Of a DNA stretch of 64,000 bases, positions 54,505-64,000 are shown one piece after another. The stretch is from contig CM042535.1 in the NCBI GenBank assembly GCA_023630585.1, positions 31,086,399-31,150,398 of the forward strand, read 5' to 3'. How positions within the stretch are numbered: the stretch's first letter is position 1; every line of letters starts with the position of its first letter. The notes beneath the pieces were generated by a model. It saw nothing but the letters and a program-made list of their open reading frames with translations, did not search any database and was not told the origin of the DNA. Both the position numbers and the translations under genes were made by a program. The stretch comes from Cranoglanis bouderius (taxonomy: Eukaryota > Chordata > Actinopteri > Siluriformes > Cranoglanididae).

Positions 54505-55925
54505 GTGAGTACTGACTCCAATCCATGAACATTAATAAATGTACATTCAACATCCACTTTATTAGGAACATTTGTACACCTGCTGAAGTAGTCTAATCAG
54601 CCAATCATGTGGTAGCAGCACAATGCATAAAACCATGCAGATACCAGTCAAGGGCTTCAGTTAATATTCAAACCAAACAAAGAATGGGGGAAAAAGTGTG
54701 ATCTCTGTGGCTTTAATCGTGTCATGGATGTTGGTGCCAGATTGGCTGGTTTGAGTATTTCAGAAACTTCCAGACATTTTCACATACAACAGTCGTTGTT
54801 TACAGAGAATGGAGCGAAAAACAAAAAACATCCTGTGAGTAGAGGGTCTGCAGGTTGAAACACCTTGTTTATGAGAGAGATCAGAGGAGAATGACCAGAC
54901 TGGTTTGAGCTGACAGGAAGTCTATAGTCATAACTGAAATAGCCACTCTTTACGACCATGGTGAACAGAAAAGCATCTCAGAATGCAGAACACATCAAAC
55001 CTTGAGGTGGACTGACTACAAGAAAAGCATCTCAGCATGCACAAAACATTAAACCTTGAGGTGGATGGGCTACAACAGCAGAAGACCACATCAGGTTCCA
55101 CTCCTGTCAGCCAAGAATAACAATCTGAGGCTTTGCATTGGCTCACCAAAACTGGACAGTTGAAGACTAGAAAAAGACCACTCTTTTTTTTTTTTTTTTC
55201 TTAATCTTCAAGTGTCTAGTTTGGATGACCCTGTGCACATGATAGCCTCAGATTCCTGTTCTTAGCTGACAGGAGTGGAACCCAATGTGGTCTTCTGCTG
55301 TTGTAGCCCATCCACCTCAAGGTTCAATGTTTTGTGCATGCTGAGATGCTTTTCTACTCACCACAGTTATAAAGAGTGATTACAGGAGTTACTATGTCCT
55401 TCCTGGCAGCTCAAACCAATCTGTCCATTTTCCTCTGACTTCTCCTATCAACAATGGGCTTCCACCCACAGAACGGTGTCTCACTCAGTTTTTTTTTTTG
55501 TTCTCTTTCATCATCTTGTGTTTGAGATCCACCTATGGGAAGGGCATCCATACCAGACCTCTGGAGAGGCATCCAATTGCACCAAGTCTGGCTTAGACAG
55601 ACAGGAGCACGTGTCCAATGCCAGGTAAGGGCACACCCCTTACCTGAGTGCATAAAGGACCTGCACACACTCCTCTTCCTCAGTTGACATTAGCTTTTTA
55701 CGACCTCTAGCTTATTTTATGCGCAGAGCTTGCTGGTTCACTGACTTTTTTCTGCAGGAGGACATATCAGCCTCCGCCAGACGTTTGTTTTGCTAGCCAG
55801 GTTAGCTGTGTTACTTGCTGCAAGCTGCCCACACTTGCACTACTCATTAGGCTGCCCACCTCCTCTTAAGCCTTTTTTCCCCTGTCCTATGGCTGCCTGC
55901 CTTACAGACTCTGTGCTTCGCTGCC

Positions 55926-56900
55926 ATGGCACATACTAAACCAGCTTCGGCTTCCACCGGGGATAACCAGCCGCATGCCTGCCCGGCTACGTGTGGTGCT
56001 CTCATCACAGCTAGGGATTCTCATCCCTCAAACATGTATGGGCCTCAAACACGTGGAAGAAGCCATCAAACCTCCCTGAGAACTGTCACTGCCTTGCACC
56101 TCCCAAAAAGTTCCGGCGCTGAAGGCTCAAAGTGGCCACAACTCAGGGCGTAGATTTTGAACAGTCCAACCCAGCTCCTGAGAACCTCTCTGAGCTGGGC
56201 AGACCAAAGTGACCCGTCTCTCCTCGAGAGCATCTTACCAGGTGAACCCTTCTTCGTTAACGAGCCGCCCGGCTCCGGCGACAAGGACAACACGGGCCTT
56301 CTAGAGGGTTCAGAGGATGAGGAGGCCATCCTGTCTTCTTTAACGCCCCAGGCTAATGCTCCCGCCGCCTTACCTCAGTCCGTCCTGTTTAAATTTTGTG
56401 AGCCAGCGGCCGCTCGCCTCTATCAAATTGTGCCACTGACCAAGAGAGGGATATTTATGATGGGAAATTCCTGGGACCCCCTCCCGGCCCGACAAAACAG
56501 CTCCTTCTGGTCCTCCCCACATGTGCTAAGCATGTGAAACACTACTGGAGAGACCTGCTTAACCTCAAACCCAGTTGCCCAGTGTTTTATCCCCCCTCCC
56601 AGCTCATGTTGGAGGGCATCCCCGCATCGAAGGGGCATTCAGTGAGATGTGCACAAGCAGTGTCACCACACAGCTCCCCACACACAGCTCTTACACATTT
56701 AATAAAGGCTTCGGCCCCAGTGTTCCCCAAAACACAAAAAAAAAAATATTTTAAAAAATCAAACGTATCAAATGAATTTGTTTCTGAGACAACATCTCCC
56801 AGCAGCCCCACATGCTGCCCCCCAGCTGTCCACCAAATGGTGTCACTGTATCACAAATGAACGAACCAGCACACGCGCAGCTCTGAGCGATTCTCCGGCT
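55926..56900 (+). pseudogene. DIRS gag-like region
   Basis: Open frames 55926-56153, 56157-56537 and 56534-56860 follow one another with stops. They are Pro/Ser-rich, with FCEPAAARLYQIVP and HYWRDLLNLKP; there is no zinc knuckle. Assignment is from position before the reverse transcriptase. Confidence 0.5.
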
Positions 56901-56989
56901 CAGGTGGCAACTCTTGCGAGTCACATAACAGCTTGGCAGTTCAGTTTGCAAGAAAACCCCCGCATTTCAGTGGAGTTCTCTTCTCATAC

Positions 56990-57690
56990 AGAGGAGAGCT
57001 CCGCTCACATTCTGAAAGATGAAATCTCCTCCCTCCTCAAGAAGGAGGTGATTCGAGTGGCCCCCCCCGCATCTACGTCATCAGGAGTTTTAATCCTGTT
57101 ATTTCCTGGTTCCAAAGAACAGTGGCTCACTTCGTCCTGTTTTGGATCTCAGAGTGTTGAATAAACATTTGAGGAAATACGCTTTCAGAATGCTGATGCA
57201 CAGCGCTCTTTCTTGCTTAATTCATCAGAACGACTGGTTCACGTCAGTCGATCTGAAAGATGCTTTTTTTCACATAAGCATCTATCCCCCCACACAGGAA
57301 ATTCCTTCGTTTTGCCTACCAAGACATACATTATGAATTCACAGTTCTTTCTTTTGGTCTCTCGCTGAGTCCGAGAGTGTTTTGTCTGTGTGCAGAGGTG
57401 GGTTTAGCCCTGCTGAGAATAACAGGTCTCAGGATCCTAACTTACGCTATATAGATGATTGGCTAATCATAGCCGATTCCAGAGAGAAAGTAGTGCAAGA
57501 CACTCATTGTGTGCTCGCACACATCACATCGTTCGGTTTCAGAGTGAATGTGAGCAAAAGCAATTTCACTTCCGCTCAGAATGTTATATTCCTGGATCTG
57601 GAGCTGAATTCTATAACCATGCGCGCATCTATCACAAGAGCGCATTCTCTCCCTAATAAATTGTCTCTCACACTTCAAGGAGGGGGGTGA
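56990..57690 (+). pseudogene. DIRS reverse transcriptase
   Basis: Frames carry MDLRVLNKHLRKYAFRML, then WFTSVDLKDAFFHISIYPPT (the first catalytic aspartate block), and YIDDWLIIADSREKVVQDTH with the catalytic Y-x-D-D. Frameshifts occur near 57150, 57300 and 57420. Confidence 0.8.
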
Positions 57691-57726
57691 GGGTACAATA
57701 TTGCATGTCTCAGACTACAGGGCCTT

Positions 57727-58326
57727 ATGGCATCAGCCATTCAGGTTTTGCCTCTGGGCCTTCTGAAAATGAGGGCATTCATGAAGTGGGTTTTATCCCT
57801 CCATCTCAGCCCTTTACATGGCCTTGGGCGCTCTGTCACAGTGACGTGCTCGTGCTCAGCAGCCCTGCGCCACTGGAGGAATGCAGAGTTTTACGCTCAT
57901 GGCACTCCCCTTGGGGCAGTCATGTCACGAAAAGTGGTAATGACAGATGCATCCTCAACAGGATGGGGAGCCACCCAGAAGGGCAGAACAGTGAATGGCA
58001 TGTGGACAAACGAACTTCGCTCAGACCACATAAATTATTTGGAGCTCATTACAGTATGGAAGGCTCTGAAACATTTCATGCCCCACCTCCAGGGGCATCA
58101 TGTGCTGGTATGCTGTGAAGATACCACGGCTGTAACACACATCAATCGCCAAGGAGGGATGCATTCACCCAAGCTTCATGCTCTAGCTCACAGGCTTTTA
58201 GTGTGGAGCAGGTGGCACTTTCTGTCATTACATGCAACCCATGTCCTGAGCATTTTGAACAGGGTGCAGACCTCTTGTCAAGGGGGAACCCAGTCTACGG
58301 AGACTGGCGCCTCCACCCACAAGTAG
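57727..58326 (+). pseudogene. DIRS RNase H region
   Basis: VVMTDASSTGWGATQKGRTV gives the first RNase H aspartate; HINYLELITVWKALKHF supplies the glutamate block, and TTAVTHINRQGGMHS continues as in DIRS elements. The frame is open for about 200 codons but is cut off from the reverse transcriptase. Confidence 0.8.
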
Positions 58327-58490
58327 TGGACTTACTGTGGGAGAGAATCGGCCAGGCTACCATAGATCTCTTCACCTCGCGCAAAAACACCCATTGTCCT
58401 ATGTTCTTCTAGCTAAGGGACAGGGGACACCCCTTGGCATGGACACACTGATCCATCCATGCACCTTGGCTGGCAGAGATAATTCCCCTC

Positions 58491-58910
58491 TTGTATGCCC
58501 AGCCATGGCCCCTCCCATTACGCATAGACCTCCTGTCTCAGGCAAACAGAGAAATCTTTCACCCTTATCAAGACAGGGAAGCCCTCTGGGCTTGGCATGT
58601 GAGAGGGCGCCCTCCACGTGTGGTCACCACCATGCAGTGTGCTAGGGCCTCCTCCACATGTTCCCTATATGACTATAAGTGGCGTGTGTTCAAGGAGTGG
58701 TGCGATGTGCGCCACCTGATATCGTATCAGTATTCAGTTTCGTATGTTTTATGTTTTTTGCAAGACCTTATGGACAGTGGTAAATCCTTTTCAACTGTTA
58801 AGGTCTACCTAGCGGCTATTGCTGCATGCTATGTTGGGTTCCACAGTGGGTCAACACCCCCTCGTTTGCCAGTTCATGAAGGGTGCTTGCTGCTCACTTC
58901 CAGTCACTAG
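58491..58910 (+). pseudogene. DIRS tyrosine recombinase, N-terminal part only
   Basis: STCSLYDYKWRVFKEWCDVR and DSGKSFSTVKVYLAAIAACY fit the SAM-like N-terminal core-binding domain of DIRS tyrosine recombinases. The catalytic R..H-x-x-R..Y part is not seen before the 3' repeats, so the element could not integrate. Confidence 0.65.
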
Positions 58911-59929
58911 AAGAGCTGTTCCGGAGTGGGACCTGTCCTTCTTTAAGCTTGGGCTGTTAGGCTTTGCTTATTCGTGTCACCAGCATGTCCTTCTGCCTGT
59001 GTACCACTATCACCTTCATGCATGGTGTTACAAGGCATATCATTATGGGATGCATCAAGCACCACCTATCTGGGTGACCGTCCCCTGGTTTACAGGGCCT
59101 CACTGTGAGGGTATTGGGCAACCGGGGAGTTGTCCATTTCTCCCATAGGTGGATCTTAAACACAAGATCATGAAAGAGAACAATAGGTTACTGTCCATAA
59201 CATCGAGTGGAGAGATCCACCAAACTTGCCCCACATGCCGCACGAGAAGCGAACATCAACTGAGGAAGAGGAATGCATGCAGGTCCTTTATGCACACAGG
59301 TAAGGGGCATGCCCTTACCTGGCATTGGATATGTGCTCCTGTCTGTCAAAGCCAGACTTGGTGCAATTGGATGCTTCTGCAGAGGTCAGGTACGGATGCC
59401 CTTCCCATAGGTGGATCTCTCCACTCAATGTTTCAGAGAACCAGGGTTACAGACAGTAACCTATCGTTTTTCACACCATTCTGTTTAAACTCTAGGACTG
59501 TTGTCTGTGAAACCATGCCATGATCAAAGTCACAGAGGTCACACTTTTTCTTCATTCTGATGTTTGATGTGAATATTACCTGAAGCTCTTGGCCTGTATC
59601 TGCATGATTTTTTGCATTGTGCTGCTGCCATATGATTGGCTGATTAGATAACTGCTTGAATGTGCAGGTGTACAGGTGTTCCTAATAAAGTGGATGGTGA
59701 GTGTATATTATAAGGCTTTAACACATTCCATTTTTAGCTCATAACCAAACAATGCAAATTCATATTTAAACTTTCACAAGCAGCTTCAGGTGATTATTGA
59801 TAATGTGTTCATTTCTCCATTTATCTTATTACATTAAACACATTATTAACAAAACTCAATAACCAGAAAAGCAAAGTGCATTTCTATTGGACCTATTACC
59901 ACAATGCCTAATCTGTATGCATCTCTCAG

Positions 59930-60068
59930 GTCATTACCTGTCCCTCAAAGTGACTGTCCAAGTTCTCTCTATATGGCTTGGCTGGACACTCTGAGCTTTG
60001 GACTTCACAGCCCAGTCCTGTTTATACGAGGAAATCAGAAAAATGTACTCACATTCTACTGCCAGTAA
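59930..60068 (+). CDS. slc12a10: SLC12 exon 27: C-terminus and stop
   Basis: SLPVPQSDCPSSLYMAWLDT then RGNQKNVLTFYCQ and TAA (60066-60068). The SSLYMAWL and VLTFYC blocks close NCC and NKCC proteins. Acceptor ATCTCTCAG; joins exon 26 in phase 2. Confidence 0.96.
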
Positions 60069-61550
60069 GAGACTTGCAAACAAGTAATGATGGTGGATCA
60101 AATTATGCAGTTGAGACTTGACCAAATCTTCTATCTGAGCTTTTAGTACTTTTCCCCCAAAGTCTACATTCATACAAACAGAACTTCTGTATGTTTCCAA
60201 AGAAAGCTTTCAGCCACCGATGGTTTAAGTCTATGTATTAAAGATGAAAGTATGAAAGTGGACAGCTGTTTTGGGAAAACTACTAAAATCTTATATGGAG
60301 AATTTCTTCAGTTCTCTGATCGTTATTCAATTATAAGAGTTATTGTGAGCATGCAGCCAGCGTTAGTTCCAGCTTATTTCCAATCTAATACACTTATGCA
60401 GTCACCCGGATAATCAATTTATTTTACTTTCACTAATTACCATAAAAAGTTGTCTTAAATATCAATTTGTGAAGGACCTATGAAAACTTGGGCTTTCCTA
60501 AAATTGACCTCATAAGCTTTGTTGTACTAAATATAAAAAATGTTTTAAGTATATAAATGTTACTTCATTTTTTTTTTTTTTGCAATACAAGCAATTGAAT
60601 AACTTAATGGTACCTTAATCTAATTATGTCAAGAAGATTCAAGTGCATAAATAATTTATATTTACTAGCAACATTTTGCACTATGTTTGAGTAAATTACA
60701 TTTTTATATGTTAAGCTTGGGCCACTTGGGCTTGGCATTGTAACTCACCTTTAGCAAGTTGAGGATTCTCTACAAAAGGAATAAATATCAATAAATATTT
60801 GATTCAACTACTCTATTAAACCCAAAGACTACATCCTTCAGCTATGTTGTTGAGGTGAACCACAGGCAAAGCATGGAGTATTTGTAACAGTGGAGATTTG
60901 TATCAACTGTCATTGTTATACATTTTACTCCAGACAAAAGATGTTATTGACATGAAATGAGAATGATTATATATTAAAAATGAACAGATGATGCATTTTG
61001 GTGGCACATATGATTCATATTCTTAATGTGTATAAAGGAGAGTTCAACTGATATTCTTTGAGGAAACTAGCCATTCTCTAATTCTCCACACCACATCACT
61101 AACATCTAATTGACAGTGGTGCAGCGGGTGGCCTCACAGGGGGATACTGTCCGTGTGAAATATTCTATTTGATAAAAACTATGATGACCTGTGCATTGTA
61201 TGCACCTCCTCAAATTAGTAATATTTTCCCAATTTCAAAATATTGTTTGGTCTGCTGTATTTTCACAGTAAAAGCTTCTACACCCACTAAAACTTTTGTG
61301 GCTGATTACAAACATTTTCTCATATGCAGAGGGTCTTTGGCTACTTTTGTTTGTGCAAGTTTTTCTAAGATGTCACATAAGTCAGATGCACAAAAAAGAA
61401 AAGAAACAAGACTAAATATTTATGCAACATTAACTATCACATTAGAGTGTTAGGGGTTGCAGTTTGATTATGGGTTACAGCTGTTTAAATTTCATGTGTT
61501 GTGTATGTGCTCTTAAATGGTTTGGTCCAGATATTATCTCTACAAATACA
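60069..61550. other. SLC12 3' flank and unassigned DNA
   Basis: Candidate poly(A) signals are ATTAAA at 60237-60242 and AATAAA at 60780-60785. No other gene or recognised repeat is seen in this AT-rich stretch. Confidence 0.4.
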
Positions 61551-62321
61551 CTCACTGGCTACTTTATTTCAAATACCTGGACACATGCACAGTCATGCAA
61601 TTATCCAATCAGCCAATCATGTGGCAGCAGCACAATGCATAAAATCATGTAGATAGAGGTCAAGAGCTTCAGTTAGTGTTCACATCAGACATAAGAACGG
61701 GGAAATGATGACTGTTACTGAAAAACTAGCCCGTCTGGCACCAATAAACATGCCATGGTCACACACAACAGTCTCTAGATTTTACACAGAATGGGGCAAA
61801 AACAGCATCTCAGAATGCAGAGATCGCCAAAGATTAGAAGGGAGGAAAAAAATAAATAAATAAAAAATCCACCTGGTCTTTTTCCAGTCTTCAGCTGTCC
61901 AGGTTCAGTGAGTCTGTGCCCATGATAGCCTCAGATTCTTGTTCTTGGCTGACAGGAGTGGAACCTGAAGTGGTCTTCTGCTGTTGTAGCCCATCTACCT
62001 CAAGGTTTGATGTTCACCATGGTTGTAAAGAGTGCTTATTTATCTTACAATAGACTTCCTCTCAGATCAAACCAATCTAGTCACCTCTGACCTCTCTCAG
62101 CAAGGTGTTTTAGCCTGCAGAACCACCACTCAATGTTTTTTTGTTTTTCATACCATTCTGTGTACGAAAGGTCTAGAGACTGTTGTGTGTGAAAATCTCA
62201 GGAGATAAGCAGTTTCTGACCTGGATCTGCACGATTTTAGTCATTGTGCTGCTGCTACATGATTGGCTAACTGCATAAATGAGTATGTGTTCCTATTAAA
62301 ATGGATGGAGAGTGTGTGTGT
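61551..62321. mobile_element. Foldback element copy 2
   Basis: The left half 61551-61850 (CTCACTGGCTACTTTATTTC, ATCAGCCAATCATGTGGCAG) and the inverse right half 61868-62321 share the family of 54549-59706. The turning point is again next to the bases of CAGTCTTCAGCTGTCCAGG. No transposase is encoded. Confidence 0.75.
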
Positions 62322-64000
62322 ATGCACGTGCGCAAAATCCAACATCCAACAAGGAAACAGTTGAATTCAAACAATTTATACCAGTTTTAGCAGGACCTTG
62401 AAAACATTACACAAATACACCTGTGCTCTCTTTTCAAATATACAAAACCAAAAAACTATAAATATCAACAGTAAAGTAAAATATTCAAGTCTGGTATTTG
62501 ATGGGTAAATCAAAATTTTGTCAATGATACCCATGGTAACATTAAATATCAATTAAAACTCCAAAGCAGTATACCTTTGCATTTACAAGATATTACTCAA
62601 AGTCAAAAGAGGGGGGAGGGAAAACACAAAAAAAAAAAACAAAAAAAAAAAACAACAACAACAAAAAAAAAAAAAACACACACACAAAATTGTGCTAGGG
62701 TAAAACATTAAAAGACTAAGCTGACAAATGACCCACCAAATACCTCCCCAAAATACAAAATTACGTTTAAGCCTATAATTAGCGTAAATAATTTTGCAAA
62801 TGGCAGCACATTTTTTTTTGTTTAAATAGTTTTAAATTGTAGACAATTAAAAGGTTCACATGTTAATTCAGATGACATTCAGTCCAACTTAGAAATAAGT
62901 AAGACTCCAGCAGTCAAAGCAAAATGTCTGTCCAAAACTGAAACTAATGGACATTAGCCTTCAATTATTTTTAGTCACATTTTCATAATGGTCAAAGTAT
63001 CTGTATTCAGAGTCAAGTTTTCAAGAAATATCTGCAGATGATACTCTGAGGCACATCACCTTGCATGCATAGACTTCAAATTCAGAATAACACAAAAGTG
63101 AATACTTTCGCACATAAGGATCCTCCTGTTCTTCTCTCAATTCAGTTATGGGTTTGGGAATCCTGAAATCACAACCATGTACTGCACACACAGTTCATGA
63201 ATAGCCATGATTTGTAAGCCTGCTCTCGAATCTTCTGCCCACTCCAGAACAGATATTAGCTAAAGCATTTTCAGTACATAGCAAAGTCTGTTAACTGAAC
63301 AAACAAAATAAAGTATTTCCATTATGGCAAGCCACTGACCTGATTATTCATAAGTTATAGTTAGTTATATTAAGCTCTAATGAAATGAAATCAAAATTTT
63401 AAAGTTTCAGTTTAGCTGATCATCAGCAAGTAAATGAGATAACGGCACAAACACAATTAAGGCAACAAGTAACAGGTTGAACTGAAAATATGACAAACAA
63501 TAACAGTAACAAAGTGGAAATTACAGAATGATCAAGTATTCAGAAAATGTTTAATGCTCCTTGAATTACCTTGAAATATAGAGAACCTAAATAAGGAATA
63601 CAGACAGACGTTTAAATGCTTAGAAGAAATTAGTATGGTGGCTGTAGTAAACAGAACTCAGATATAGCTTGGGCAAAAGGATACCTTTAAACAAAAGGAC
63701 ACGTGCAGTATAGAGGATTCCAAGGTTTAAGGAACAGTCTGTTACTTAATAAGGCACATTATCAAGGTCACAAAACCAGCTCTAATTATTGATAGGGTAT
63801 AGGTTAGGAGTTGGTCAATTATTAATGAGCAATTTCTAATCAACCAGCACACACTACATTTTGTTATAACCAACAGAATGACCGTTCTGGGCATACTGTA
63901 CCTTTGCAACATCAAGTGCACAACACTAATTAGTTGAATAAAGGCTAGTGACAACACTAATGCTAATATAGAAATGTGTACAATTAACAGTGTACAGTTG
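62322..64000. other. Unassigned AT-rich sequence to the window end
   Basis: No gene or element recognised. Poly(A)/CA-rich low complexity lies at 62625-62690. It could be untranslated or intergenic sequence of a neighbouring gene, but nothing supports that directly. Confidence 0.4.

Larger units (their letters stand above)
55504..59465 (+). mobile_element. DIRS-like retrotransposon, defective
   Basis: The left repeat at 55504-55695 (GATCCACCTATGGGAAGGGC through ACCTGAGTGCATAAAGGACC) returns in inverse orientation at 59255-59420. Inverse copies of the outer ends lie at 59143-59195, as expected of the internal complementary region of DIRS elements. Between them are gag-like, reverse transcriptase, RNase H and partial tyrosine recombinase sequences in plus orientation, with stops and frameshifts. 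Boundaries are approximate. Confidence 0.8.
54549..59706. mobile_element. Foldback element copy 1, split by DIRS
   Basis: The left half (54549-55180) starts CCACTTTATTAGGAACATTT and runs to CAGTTGAAGACTAGAAAAAG. The right half, in inverse order, starts after a T run at 55184-55200 and ends CTAATAAAGTGGATGGTGAG at 59706. It is interrupted at about 55500 by the DIRS element and resumes near 59466 (CACACCATTCTGT). No transposase is encoded. A 53-bp tandem duplication lies at 54967-55071. Confidence 0.75.

Noticed and set aside
62625..62690. Poly(A) tract as a retroposed mRNA tail
   Set aside because: It is mixed A/CA low complexity with no adjacent coding match or target duplication.

Overview
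The window looks like intergenic and intronic DNA from a teleost fish. It holds one large split vertebrate gene with GT-AG introns, at least nine families of Tc1/mariner transposon, 5S-rRNA-derived and tRNA-derived SINEs, a DIRS element, LINEs, solo LTRs and many microsatellites. Nothing prokaryotic is present. A catfish or other ostariophysan would fit the Tc1 load, but species cannot be fixed from this sequence alone.

Gene content. (1) On the plus strand, 26930-60068, is a sodium-chloride cotransporter of the SLC12A3 (NCC) group, most likely the fish paralogue slc12a10. I resolve 26 coding exons plus a probable non-coding first exon behind a TATA box. Twenty-four coding exons join in phase with no stop. 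Exon 6 is 17 nt short and exon 18 is 1 nt short, and both break the frame. A LINE also sits just upstream of the exon 6 splice acceptor. The copy is therefore probably a recently dead pseudogene, unless these are sequence errors. (2) On the minus strand, 15027-3640, is a decayed BTB-kelch gene (KLHL33-like, two BTB segments). It keeps recognisable splice sites but has several in-frame stops and a frameshift in a GA run. (3) Positions 1-340 hold the end of an endogenous retroviral pol gene.

Layout. 1-2.9 kb: retroviral remnant and unassigned sequence. 2.9-7.3 kb: Tc1 fragments (families E, A, D), the kelch exon and two palindromes. 7.3-9.1 kb: short interspersed repeats. 9.1-13.6 kb: two Tc1-E copies in inverted orientation around a BTB exon; the first is split by a LINE-endonuclease/Gypsy-LTR composite. 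14.2-15.0 kb: first BTB exon. 15-19.2 kb: mostly unassigned, then a complete Tc1-B. 19.6-22.0 kb: Tc1-I with nested insertions. 22-26.5 kb: divergent modular repeat, a 1.95-kb solo LTR, Tc1-C and SINEs. 27-60 kb: the SLC12 gene, whose introns are filled with transposons. Intron 11 is almost entirely one Tc1-A element swollen from about 1.6 to 9.2 kb by nested insertions. Intron 26 carries a foldback element that itself contains a DIRS retrotransposon. 60-64 kb: a second foldback copy and otherwise AT-rich sequence without recognisable genes.

The SLC12 protein, where functional, would move Na+ and Cl- together across the apical membrane of epithelial cells. The two host genes have no evident functional link. 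The most unusual structures are the Russian-doll transposon nest, the 79-bp perfect palindrome made from a kelch exon, the two foldback elements sharing one breakpoint, and the composite retroelement insertion. Letters A-J for Tc1 families are local labels used only in this annotation.
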